A DNA stretch of 64,000 nucleotides from Sphingomonas_B tabacisoli (GTDB taxonomy: Bacteria > Pseudomonadota > Alphaproteobacteria > Sphingomonadales > Sphingomonadaceae), in assembly GCF_042678385.1 (NCBI RefSeq), contig NZ_JBHUDY010000001.1:2108001-2172000 (forward strand). The letters run 5' to 3'. Made by a program: the position numbers and the translations under genes. Of the stretch, positions 35,403 through 42,922 are shown one piece after another; the stretch's first letter is position 1; the number at the start of each line of letters is the position of its first letter. Under the pieces are notes generated by a model that saw nothing but the letters and a program-made list of their open reading frames with translations, had not been told where the DNA came from and made no database searches.

Positions 35403-35803
35403 CAGCCATCCTCTCCCTTGCGTTGATTGGTCCGATTGGGCGCCGCGGCAGCGACGAACACGAGCAGCGCGATCAGCACCGCGTTCTGCGGCAGCGCGCC
35501 GGCCTCGCCGTGTGCGGCGTGGAAGCCCGCGGCGACGAGCTGATTGACGATCAGGATCAGTGCGGATGTGCGCTGGACGGCTGCGAAGCGCCCGAACGCA
35601 ATCGGAACGACGAGAGCCGCCGCGCAACCCAGCTCGCTTACGCCCACGATTCGCCCCAGCGATTCCGGCAGCCACACGGTCCAGGCATGATGCTCCGCCA
35701 GCAACGCGACCGGCGCGAACGTCTTCATCCATCCGACGAAGGCGAAGAACGCTCCGAGAACCAGCGCCGCCGCGGCCTGCACAATTCTCACTGCCAACCG
35801 CAT
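35402..35803 (-). CDS. DoxX-like inner-membrane protein
   Basis: A 133-residue membrane protein with about four hydrophobic helices (VRIVQAAAALVLGAFFAFVGWMKTF, GVSELGCAAALVVPIAFG and two more). Its size and the GWMKTFAP segment match the DoxX/DUF family. Such proteins are poorly defined and often accompany redox or thiosulfate genes. It overlaps the NTF2-like gene and shares the AT-rich promoter gap with the C-glycoside deglycosidase genes. Confidence 0.78.
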   Translation of the reverse strand: MRLAVRIVQAAAALVLGAFFAFVGWMKTFAPVALLAEHHAWTVWLPESLGRIVGVSELGCAAALVVPIAFGRFAAVQRTSALILIVNQLVAAGFHAAHGEAGALPQNAVLIALLVFVAAAAPNRTNQRKGEDG

Positions 35804-35833
35804 CCCCGGTTCCCCATCCCCCCTTAACGAATC

Positions 35834-35847
35834 AATATCACTATTCT
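35834..35847. promoter_or_regulatory. Candidate operator AATA-N6-TTCT upstream of the DoxX gene
   Basis: AATA TCACTA TTCT followed by AGTCT lies 31 bp upstream of the DoxX start. The left half is poor. On the minus strand a TTGACA box is at 35853-35858. It is one of two candidate sites in the 35804-36024 gap. Confidence 0.5.
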
Positions 35848-35894
35848 AGTCTTGTCAATAATGGCATGGGCGCTTGACTCGAATCGTGTTCTAT

Positions 35895-35908
35895 AAGAAT
35901 AGCAGTTC
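35895..35908. promoter_or_regulatory. Candidate operator AGAA-N6-TTCT upstream of the C-glycoside deglycosidase operon
   Basis: AGAA TAGCAG TTCT is a perfect copy followed by AATTA. TTCTATAAGAA at 35888-35898 forms an extra, overlapping inverted repeat on its left. A TTGACT box at 35874-35879 lies just upstream, so the site would sit at the -10/start region of a plus-strand promoter, the usual place for a repressor. It is 116 bp before the deglycosidase start codon. Confidence 0.68.
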
Positions 35909-36024
35909 TAATTAGGGCCACGAGCCCCAGGGGAGTTGCGGCGATCGTTTCGGCGGCGCGCAACGGCCGACCAGCCTCCCCCGCCCCAAGCATGTGAACG
36001 ATCCATCGAATGGAGAGGTGACTT

Positions 36025-37032
36025 GTGAGCGACATCAAGCGGGGCGTGAGCCTCTACAGCTTCCAGAACGAGACCTTCCAGGGGAAGATGACCCTGGAGG
36101 ATTGCATCCGCACCTGCGCGGAAATGGGCGCGCGCGGGATCGAGATCATCGGCGAGCAGACCTTTTGGGGCTGGCCCGAAGTCGGCGTCGAGGACGCCGC
36201 GATCGAAAACTGGCACCGCCTGATCAAGAAGTATGACTGCGTGCCGGTCAGCCACGACTATATGCTCGACTACAAGCGCTACAAAGGCCGCGAGATGCCG
36301 TTCGACGAGCAGGTCGCGAGCGTGCGCAACGACATCGACTTCGGCGCCCGGCTCGGCATGCCGTTCATCCGCTCGCTGGTCTCGATCGACCCGGACGTGC
36401 TGGTCGCCGCGGCGCCCTATGCCGAGGAAAAGGGCATCAAGCTCCTGACCGAAGTCCACGCGCCCTTGCACTTCGACCACCCGTGGATCATCCGCATCGC
36501 GGAGGCTTTCCAGAAGTCGGGCAGCCCGGCGCTGGGCTTCCTGCCCGACATGGGCATGTTCCTGCACCATTACCCGCGGGTGTGGCGCGACAAGTTCGAA
36601 CGGCTCGGGGTGCGCAAGGACATCGCCGACTATATCGTCAAGGCCTACGAGGACCGCGTCCTGTCCGAGTACGTCATCCTCAACGTCCAGCAAATGGGCG
36701 GGGTCGGCCCGGCCATCGCGATGGCCGAAGTGACCCGCCACAACTCCGCGTTCGAGCCCAAGCGGATGCTCGATTACATGGACATGATCTACAACATCCA
36801 CGGCAAATTCTACGAGATGACCGCGGACTATATCGAACCCTCGATCCCCTATGACGAGATCGTGAGCGTGCTGAAGCAGGGCGGCTATAAGGGCTATATC
36901 TGCTCGGAATATGAGGGCAATCGCTGGATCGAGGACGCCGAGGAGCCCGATTCCGTCGAGCAGGTCCGCCGCCAGCAAGTCATGCTCGCCAATCTTCTCG
37001 GCGAACCCACGCCGATGCTCAAGGCCGCCTGA
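36025..37032 (+). CDS. C-glycoside deglycosidase alpha (catalytic) subunit
   Basis: A 335-residue xylose-isomerase-like TIM barrel of the C-glycoside-cleaving type (CarC/DfgA/DgpC-like). It begins GVSLYSFQNETFQGKMTLEDC. It contains LTEVHAPLHFDHPW (E143 and H145), LGFLPDMGMFLHHYPR (D175) and YICSEYEGNRW (E295/E297), which are the probable metal ligands. The start is a GTG with GAGAGG ahead. The next gene, 14 bp on, is the matching small beta subunit, and that pairing is what makes the call. These enzymes break the C-C bond of a 3-oxo-C-glycoside by deprotonation and beta-elimination. The gene pair ends at a strong terminator. Confidence 0.85.
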   Translation: MSDIKRGVSLYSFQNETFQGKMTLEDCIRTCAEMGARGIEIIGEQTFWGWPEVGVEDAAIENWHRLIKKYDCVPVSHDYMLDYKRYKGREMPFDEQVASVRNDIDFGARLGMPFIRSLVSIDPDVLVAAAPYAEEKGIKLLTEVHAPLHFDHPWIIRIAEAFQKSGSPALGFLPDMGMFLHHYPRVWRDKFERLGVRKDIADYIVKAYEDRVLSEYVILNVQQMGGVGPAIAMAEVTRHNSAFEPKRMLDYMDMIYNIHGKFYEMTADYIEPSIPYDEIVSVLKQGGYKGYICSEYEGNRWIEDAEEPDSVEQVRRQQVMLANLLGEPTPMLKAA

Positions 37033-37046
37033 AGGAGAGACGCGCC

Positions 37047-37439
37047 ATGATGGACAACAAGATGATTTGCACCGAAGCCTTCGAGAACGTCGTCGAGAAC
37101 GGCGAGACGATCGGCTTCGCCTTCCTTGGCCGTCTGCCCTATTATCGCGGGCTCGGCCTTTCGATGATCGAGGATATCGCGGTCAGCGCCGACGGCGAGA
37201 AGATCGCGCGCGAGGACGTCCGCTTCTCGGTCCGGGGCAAGACCTACACGCTCGACCAGATGGAAACGGTGTACGACGATCGCTGGAACTTCGGCGAGAA
37301 GGCCCGAATCATCGCCCTGAAGCCGGGCGGCCTTGCGCCCGGCAAGCACAAGATCGAGTTCGCGGTGCGCATGCGCGTATCCTACCTGCCCTTCGTGCCC
37401 ACCACGAAGGACACCAAGGAGCTGGCGCTGGCGGCCTGA
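37047..37439 (+). CDS. C-glycoside deglycosidase beta subunit (DUF6379-type)
   Basis: A 130-residue beta-rich protein matching the small subunit of C-glycoside deglycosidases: ENVVENGETIGFAFLGRLPYYRGLGLSMIEDI, SVRGKTYTLDQMETVYDDRWNFGEKARI and a basic, hydrophobic end. The beta subunit caps the TIM-barrel active site of the alpha subunit. It follows the alpha gene by 14 bp with a ribosome site (AAGGAGAG). I see no signal peptide, so the complex should be cytoplasmic. Confidence 0.87.
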   Translation: MMDNKMICTEAFENVVENGETIGFAFLGRLPYYRGLGLSMIEDIAVSADGEKIAREDVRFSVRGKTYTLDQMETVYDDRWNFGEKARIIALKPGGLAPGKHKIEFAVRMRVSYLPFVPTTKDTKELALAA

Positions 37440-37461
37440 TCGCTGAATAGCACGCTTGGGA

Positions 37462-37495
37462 GGGCTCGCCGCACTGCGGCGGGCCCTTTGGTTTT
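37462..37495 (+). terminator. Intrinsic terminator of the C-glycoside deglycosidase operon
   Basis: An 11-bp stem (GGGCTCGCCGC at 37462-37472 against GCGGCGGGCCC at 37476-37486, one G-T pair) with a 3-base loop is followed by TTTGGTTTT on the plus strand. It lies 22 bp after the beta-subunit stop and marks the end of the two-gene operon. Confidence 0.85.
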
Positions 37496-37500
37496 GGGAC

Positions 37501-38502
37501 TTAACTCGCCTCGGCGCGTCGCAACTGCATCAGCCGACGCCGGGCCCGGATCGCGCCGGCGTCGGAGGGCAGGATGACCGGACGCGCGTCCCAGAAATCG
37601 GCGCCGCCGAAACCCTCCTGGACCGAGAGGATCATCGGCTCGTCCTCTTCCTTGAACACGCGGCGGACCATGTCGGCGGCCGCGTCGCCCGGCTCGCGCG
37701 TGTAGAAATAGTGGGAGCTGCCCGCCGTCTCGGGCGTGATGATGTGCGGATTGGCCATTGGCGGCACGACCATTTCCTTGCGGTCGGTGCCGGCCCGCGC
37801 CAGCCCGATATAGAGCGCCATGCTGGCCGGCGCGTGCCAGCGCATGTGCAGCCACTGATCCATCCGTGCGCCTTCCGGCAGCATCGGCTTGGCCCAGGCA
37901 GGCGGATCGGCATCCGTGATGTCCCAATTGTTCCAGATCGCGCCGCTGTCGTCGGTCAGCACTTGCTGCGCGCCGTGGTGGAGCAGCGAGCCGTTCACGC
38001 CGAAGCTCTCGCGGTGAATGAACTCGGCATGGCTCAGGTCCATCAGATTGTCGGTGATATATTCGTAGCTCGCCTGCATCGAGAGATGGCCGCGGACATG
38101 CTCCGGCCCTTGGGCGAACGCGAAATCGGGGATCGACGCCGGGTCGGCCAGCGCGGGATCGCCGGGCCAGAACCACAGCGCACCGTACCGTTCGACGATC
38201 GGCAGCGTCGGCACACGCGCACCGGCCGGCGGCTCGCCGCCGAACGGATTATGCACGCAGGCGCCGGAGCGGTCGAAGCCGAGGCCGTGATAGCCGCAAT
38301 GTATCGTGTCGCCTGCGCGCTGCCCCTTGCTGAGTGCCGCGAAACGATGCGGGCACCGATCGGCGAGCATCGCCCAGCCGCCATCCGCGCAGCGGTAGAT
38401 CAGCCAGCCGCGATCGAGCAGCTTGCGCGCGAGAAAGCCGCCTTTGGGCACTTCCTCGGCCCAGGCAGCCATGTACCAGAGATTGCGAACATACTCGGCC
38501 AT
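37501..38502 (-). CDS. Second VanA-like Rieske oxygenase
   Basis: A 333-residue Rieske non-heme iron oxygenase. C50-x-H52 and C69-x-x-H72 bind the 2Fe-2S cluster, and NLMDLSHAEFIH carries the iron-site N/D/H residues. It belongs to the vanillate demethylase oxygenase group and differs clearly from the copy at 13374-14414. It follows the TIM-barrel gene by 2 bp, so it is in the minus-strand operon 40686-37501. No reductase or ferredoxin is encoded nearby. It may demethylate a methoxylated aglycone, but this is inferred from context. Confidence 0.86.
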   Translation of the reverse strand: MAEYVRNLWYMAAWAEEVPKGGFLARKLLDRGWLIYRCADGGWAMLADRCPHRFAALSKGQRAGDTIHCGYHGLGFDRSGACVHNPFGGEPPAGARVPTLPIVERYGALWFWPGDPALADPASIPDFAFAQGPEHVRGHLSMQASYEYITDNLMDLSHAEFIHRESFGVNGSLLHHGAQQVLTDDSGAIWNNWDITDADPPAWAKPMLPEGARMDQWLHMRWHAPASMALYIGLARAGTDRKEMVVPPMANPHIITPETAGSSHYFYTREPGDAAADMVRRVFKEEDEPMILSVQEGFGGADFWDARPVILPSDAGAIRARRRLMQLRRAEAS

Positions 38503-38504
38503 TG

Positions 38505-39560
38505 TCACGCGATACCCATCACCCGGCGGTTGAGCGCCGGATCGGCGCCGCCTGCCGCGAAATCGTCGAACGCGTGTTCGGTCACACGGATGATGTGATC
38601 GGCGATGAACGGCGCGCCCTCGGCCGCGCCCTGCTCGGGATGCTTCAAAGCGCACTCCCATTCGAGCACTGCCCAGCCGGGGAAATCATATTGCGCCATT
38701 TTCGAGAAGATCGCCGGGAAATCGACCTGGCCGTCGCCGAGCGAGCGGAAGCGGCCCGGCCGGTCGACCCAGGACTGATAGCCGCCATAGACGCCGGACC
38801 GGCCCGACGGCCGGAACTCGGCATCCTTCACATGGAAGCATTTGATGCGGTCGTGGTAGATGTCGAGGAAGGCCAGATAGTCGAGCTGCTGCAGCACGAA
38901 GTGGCTGGGATCGTAGAGCATGTTCGCGCGGGCGTGGTTGCCGACGCGGTCGAGGAACATTTCGAACGTCACGCCGTCGTGCAGATCCTCGCCGGGGTGG
39001 ATTTCATAGGCGACATCGACGCCGTTCTTGTCGAACGCGTCGAGGATCGGCCTCCAGCGGCGGGCGAGCTCGTCGAACGCGTCTTCCACCAGGCCGGCCG
39101 GCCGCTGCGGCCAGGGATACATATAAGGCCAGGCGAACGCGCCGGAGAAAGTCGCGTGCGCGGAGAGACCGAGATTGCGGCTGGCCTTCGCCGCCAGCTT
39201 CAGTTGCTCGACCGCCCAGGCTTGTCGGGCGGCGGGATCGCCCTGCACTTCCGGCGCGGCGAAGGCATCGAACTGCGCGTCATAGGCGGGATGAACCGCA
39301 ACGAGCTGACCCTGAAGGTGCGTCGACAGTTCGGTGACTTGCAGCCCCTTGCCGGCGAGCATGCCCTTGATCTCGTCGCAATAGGTCTGGCTTTCTGCCG
39401 CCCGTTTCAGGTCGAACAGCCGCGCGTCCCAGCTCGGGATCTGCACGCCTTTATAGCCAAGCCCCGCGACCCAGTCGGCGATCGTCTCCAGCGAATTGTA
39501 CGGGGCGGCGTCGCCCGCGAATTGGGCGAGGAAAATCGCCGGTCCCTTGATCGTCTTCAT
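38505..39560 (-). CDS. Sugar isomerase/epimerase (xylose-isomerase-like TIM barrel)
   Basis: A 351-residue TIM barrel. The metal ligand segments are VAYEIHPGEDLHDG, MLYDPSHFVLQQLD, CFHVKDAEF and AVLEWECALKHPEQG. Proteins of this subgroup go with Gfo-type dehydrogenases in the 3-oxo-glycoside routes of many bacteria. It is flanked closely by such a dehydrogenase (10 bp) and a Rieske oxygenase (2 bp). The longer N-terminal reading is dropped because MKTIKGPAIFLAQF is the normal start. The exact epimerisation, hydration or elimination step is unknown. Confidence 0.87.
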   Translation of the reverse strand: MKTIKGPAIFLAQFAGDAAPYNSLETIADWVAGLGYKGVQIPSWDARLFDLKRAAESQTYCDEIKGMLAGKGLQVTELSTHLQGQLVAVHPAYDAQFDAFAAPEVQGDPAARQAWAVEQLKLAAKASRNLGLSAHATFSGAFAWPYMYPWPQRPAGLVEDAFDELARRWRPILDAFDKNGVDVAYEIHPGEDLHDGVTFEMFLDRVGNHARANMLYDPSHFVLQQLDYLAFLDIYHDRIKCFHVKDAEFRPSGRSGVYGGYQSWVDRPGRFRSLGDGQVDFPAIFSKMAQYDFPGWAVLEWECALKHPEQGAAEGAPFIADHIIRVTEHAFDDFAAGGADPALNRRVMGIA

Positions 39561-39570
39561 GTCGTGGTCC

Positions 39571-40686
39571 TCAGATGTCGAATGGAACCCAGCCGGCGCG
39601 ATCACGGCTGGCGGCAACGGCAGTCGCAATGAACGCCATGCCGCGCAGGCCATCCTCGATGCCCGGCAACAATGGGGCCGGCGCGCCGCGGAGCAGGCCT
39701 GCGAAGTCGCGATAGAGATTGGCGAAGGCTTCGAGATAGCCTTCGGGATGACCGCCCGGCGTCCGCGTCCGCGCCGCCGCGTCGGGCCCGAGCAGGACCG
39801 TGCCGGCGCGGACGATCTCGGTGCCGCCGTCGAGACTGTGCAGCGTCAGCGTGTTCGGCTCTTCCTGCCGCCAGACCAGCCCGCCCTTGTCGCCATAGGC
39901 GCGAATACGCAGGCCGTTGAGCTCGCCGACCTCGATTTGCGAGGCGAGCAGCACGCCTCGCGCGCCGTTCTCGAACCGAAGCAGCACCGAGCAATCGTCA
40001 TCGAGCAGCCGGCCGGGCACGACAGTGCCAAGATCGGCAAGCAATTCGGTCACGCGCAGGCCGGTGACGAACTCGGCCAATTGGAACGCGTGCACCCCGA
40101 TATCGCCGATGCAGCCGCCCTCGCCCGCGCGCGCCGGATCGACGCGCCACTCCGCCTGCTTGCCCTCGGCCGCGCCGGAGAGCCAGCCCTGCGGATATTC
40201 GACAACGACCTTGCGGATCACGCCAAGCGCGCCCGCCGCGATCCGCGCCCGCGCCTCGCGCACCAGCGGGTAGCCCGAATAGGTGTAGGTCAGCGCATAG
40301 GGCAGGCCCGCTCGCCGCACGATGCCGGCCAGTTCTTTCGCCTCCGCGAGCGTTGCTGTCGCCGGCTTGTCGCTCATCACCGGAATGCCGGCTTCGAGCG
40401 CGGCGCGCGCGGCCGGCAGATGATGGTGGTTCGGACTGACGATCGTGACGAAATCGATGCCGTCGCCCCGTGCCTTTTCTGCGGCCAGCATTGCCGGCAG
40501 GTCGGAATAGGCGCGCGCGGGATCGATCCTGTAGCTCTCGCCCGCGGCGCGCGAGCGGCCCGCGTCGCTGGAGAAGACTCCGGCGACCAGCTCGATCTCG
40601 CGGTCGAGCTCGGCCGCGATGCGGTGCACCGGCCCGATGAACGAGCCCGGACCGCCACCGATCATTCCCATGCGCAGTCGCCGCAT
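39571..40686 (-). CDS. GFO/IDH/MocA family sugar dehydrogenase
   Basis: A 371-residue NAD(P)-dependent dehydrogenase. MGMIGGGPGSFIGPVHRIAA is the dinucleotide motif and SDKPATATLAEAKEL carries the catalytic lysine of the usual EKP. GEGGCIGDIGVHAFQLAEF holds the H/D pair. The ATG at 40686 has GGAGCGGAGAG before it, so I prefer it to the upstream in-frame start. It leads a three-gene operon (dehydrogenase, TIM barrel, Rieske oxygenase). Such enzymes often oxidise C3 of glucosides, which would make the 3-oxo substrate of the deglycosidase, but 1-dehydrogenase activity is possible. Confidence 0.88.
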   Translation of the reverse strand: MRRLRMGMIGGGPGSFIGPVHRIAAELDREIELVAGVFSSDAGRSRAAGESYRIDPARAYSDLPAMLAAEKARGDGIDFVTIVSPNHHHLPAARAALEAGIPVMSDKPATATLAEAKELAGIVRRAGLPYALTYTYSGYPLVREARARIAAGALGVIRKVVVEYPQGWLSGAAEGKQAEWRVDPARAGEGGCIGDIGVHAFQLAEFVTGLRVTELLADLGTVVPGRLLDDDCSVLLRFENGARGVLLASQIEVGELNGLRIRAYGDKGGLVWRQEEPNTLTLHSLDGGTEIVRAGTVLLGPDAAARTRTPGGHPEGYLEAFANLYRDFAGLLRGAPAPLLPGIEDGLRGMAFIATAVAASRDRAGWVPFDI

Positions 40687-40714
40687 CGCTCTCCGCTCCA
40701 ACAATGTTCTGTTT

Positions 40715-40728
40715 GTAATACGCGTTCT
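40715..40728. promoter_or_regulatory. Candidate operator GTAA-N6-TTCT between the Gfo and MFS genes
   Basis: GTAA TACGCG TTCT followed by AGTTT lies in the divergent gap. On the minus strand TTGACG lies about 18 bp upstream of TAGAAC, so the site covers the -10 of the Gfo promoter. The left half is imperfect. Confidence 0.55.
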
Positions 40729-40793
40729 AGTTTGATACGCAAACGCCCGTCAAGCGGCGAGGCAGCCGAAGCCGCCCGATTTCAGGAGAGACG

Positions 40794-42017
40794 ATGAACG
40801 CCTTCCGCAGATTTTTCCGCGACCTTACCTTGCGCCCGCAAGGCACGATTGTCGTCATCGCCGCTTTCCTGCCGATCATAGCGATCGTTGCGATGGGGCC
40901 GGCCGTGCCGACGATGATCCAGCATTTCGCGAGCGATCCGGACGCGCGCCGCGACGTGCCTGCGATGATCGGGGCGCCGGGTCTCGCGATGGCGCTGCTT
41001 GCGCCGTTCGCCGGCCTGCTGGTCGACCGGTTCGGGCGGCGACGGCTGCTGCTCGTCGCGACGGCACTCTACGGCGTGTTCGGCGCGGCGCCGCTGCTGC
41101 TCGACAGCCTCGACCAGATCTATGTCTCGCGGCTGCTGCTGGGCGTTTCGGAGGCGGGCATCCTGACCGTCGTCAATACGCTGATCGGCGACTATTGGGA
41201 CGATCGCGGGCGCAAGAACTGGCTGTTCCTGCAAGGCATTCTTGGGCCCTTCATCGCTGCGGTCGTCTCGCTGATCGTCGGTTACGCGAGCCATCTGCAG
41301 TGGAACGGGGTGTTCTTCGTCTATCTCGTCGCCTTCCCGATCTGGGCGGCGATGTTCGTGTGGCTATTCGAGCCGCAGAAACGCGCCGACACCGGGCAGC
41401 CGGATGTCGGAACGGCACCGAAGACGCGGTTTCCGATCGGCAACGCGCTGCTGATTGCTGCCGTCACTTTCTTCGCGTCGATGCTTTATTACGTTTTCAT
41501 CATCAACGGCGCGCTGGCCTTTGCCGAAGTGGGGGTGACCGAGCCTGAGCGGTATGGGGCATTGATCTTCCTGCCGAGCCTTTTCATCCTTCTCGGTGCC
41601 GCACTGTTCCGTCTGCTCGCGCATCGGCGCAACACGCTCCAGCTCGGCGTGGTGCTGCTGCTCATGGGGCTTGGGCTGGCCGGGATCGGCCTGGCGCGAA
41701 GCGTGCCGGCGATTGTCGCCGCGCTGGTCGTGCAGCAGACCGCGGCGGGCATGACCGTGCCGAGCCTGATCGCCTGGACCCAGACCAAGTTCGGCTTCGA
41801 GCATCGCGGGCGGGGCATGGGCATCTGGACGGGCGCCTTCTTCCTCGGCCAGTCGCAATCGCCGCGGCTGGTCCATCTGATCGACGCGTCGGTCGGTTCG
41901 ATGCAAGGCGCTTTCCTGGTGGCCGGGATCGCCGGATTGGCGGGCGCGGCAGTCGCTCTCGTCATGACTGCCGCAGGCGGGACCGCAACGGCATCAGTCC
42001 GGAGGGAAGCCGCATGA
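40794..42017 (+). CDS. MFS transporter
   Basis: A 407-residue protein with about 12 hydrophobic helices. VDRFGRRRLLLVATALYG is the motif-A-like loop after the second helix, and the central loop is about 30 residues. It resembles proton-coupled carriers of organic solutes but I cannot place the subfamily. Its stop overlaps the next gene (ATGA). It is divergent from the Gfo operon and shares its candidate operator. Confidence 0.88.
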   Translation: MNAFRRFFRDLTLRPQGTIVVIAAFLPIIAIVAMGPAVPTMIQHFASDPDARRDVPAMIGAPGLAMALLAPFAGLLVDRFGRRRLLLVATALYGVFGAAPLLLDSLDQIYVSRLLLGVSEAGILTVVNTLIGDYWDDRGRKNWLFLQGILGPFIAAVVSLIVGYASHLQWNGVFFVYLVAFPIWAAMFVWLFEPQKRADTGQPDVGTAPKTRFPIGNALLIAAVTFFASMLYYVFIINGALAFAEVGVTEPERYGALIFLPSLFILLGAALFRLLAHRRNTLQLGVVLLLMGLGLAGIGLARSVPAIVAALVVQQTAAGMTVPSLIAWTQTKFGFEHRGRGMGIWTGAFFLGQSQSPRLVHLIDASVGSMQGAFLVAGIAGLAGAAVALVMTAAGGTATASVRREAA

Positions 42018-42922
42018 AACCGATCCTGCTCGCCCTCATTCTGGTAGCCGGGCTCCCGAGCGCAGCGCTGGCGCAGGAAGGCATGGCTTTCCGGTTCAGC
42101 GAGGCCGCTCGTGCCGATTACCCGGACGAGGTCGTGCTGGGCACGGGGCCGGGCCAGCCGCGCGAGGACTGGTTCCGGATGAACGGCTCGCTGCAGGTTC
42201 GCAACGTCTCCCAGGCGACGCTGACGCCGTTCCTGCCGCCCGCAGGCGCCGCCACCGGCGCGGGGGTGATCGTGGCGCCGGGCGGCGGCTTTCTGGGGCT
42301 CGCGATCGAGGACGAAGGCTTTCGCGTCGCCCGCTGGCTTGCGGATCACGGGATTGCCGCGTTCGTGCTCAAATACCGCGTGCTGCCGACGCCGCCTGAT
42401 CCGGCGGCGTTTCGGCGCGAGATGGTCGCGGTGAGGACCGGCAAGGGCCAGGCGAGCTTTCGTCCGCCGAGCGACACGCCGCCCGAAGCGCTGGCCGACG
42501 GGCTCGCCGCGCTTCGCCATGTCCGCACCAATGCCGCGCGCTATGGCGTCGATCCGGCGCGGGTAGGGATGATGGGCTTTTCGGCGGGCGCTTTCACGAC
42601 GCTCAGCGTTGCGCTGGCAAACGTTGCGGATGCCCGCCCGGCCTTCATCGCGCCCATCTACGGCCGCCAGACGGCGGTGACCCCGCCGCCGGGCGCGCCG
42701 CCGATGTATGTGGTGGTTGCGGTTGACGATCCGCTGTTCGGGCAAGGCGATTTCGGATTGGTCCAGAGCTGGCGCAAGGCCGGCGCTCCGGTCGAGTTCC
42801 ACCTGTACCAAAATGGCGGCCACGGCTTCGGCCTCGGCACGGCCGGCACGACATCGGAAGATTGGATCGAGGGTTTTCGCCGCTGGCTGCTAGCGAACGG
42901 CTTTCTCAGTCCGAAACGCTGA
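42014..42922 (+). CDS. Secreted alpha/beta hydrolase (acetyl-ester-type)
   Basis: A 302-residue protein with a signal peptide ending ALAQ. APGGGFLGL (about 89-96) is the oxyanion region, S190 in GFSAGAF the nucleophile, and NGGHGFG the catalytic histidine. The size and motif order fit the acetyl-xylan-esterase/BD-FAE group that removes acetyl or feruloyl groups from plant sugars. The operon position with a transporter suggests periplasmic de-esterification of an imported glycoside. The substrate is inferred only. Confidence 0.84.
   Translation: MKPILLALILVAGLPSAALAQEGMAFRFSEAARADYPDEVVLGTGPGQPREDWFRMNGSLQVRNVSQATLTPFLPPAGAATGAGVIVAPGGGFLGLAIEDEGFRVARWLADHGIAAFVLKYRVLPTPPDPAAFRREMVAVRTGKGQASFRPPSDTPPEALADGLAALRHVRTNAARYGVDPARVGMMGFSAGAFTTLSVALANVADARPAFIAPIYGRQTAVTPPPGAPPMYVVVAVDDPLFGQGDFGLVQSWRKAGAPVEFHLYQNGGHGFGLGTAGTTSEDWIEGFRRWLLANGFLSPKR

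Noticed and set aside
36025..37032. Reading the 36.0-37.0 kb TIM barrel as an ordinary sugar-phosphate isomerase
   Set aside because: The DUF6379-type partner 14 bp downstream and the metal-site pattern fit the C-glycoside deglycosidase pair better than a stand-alone isomerase.
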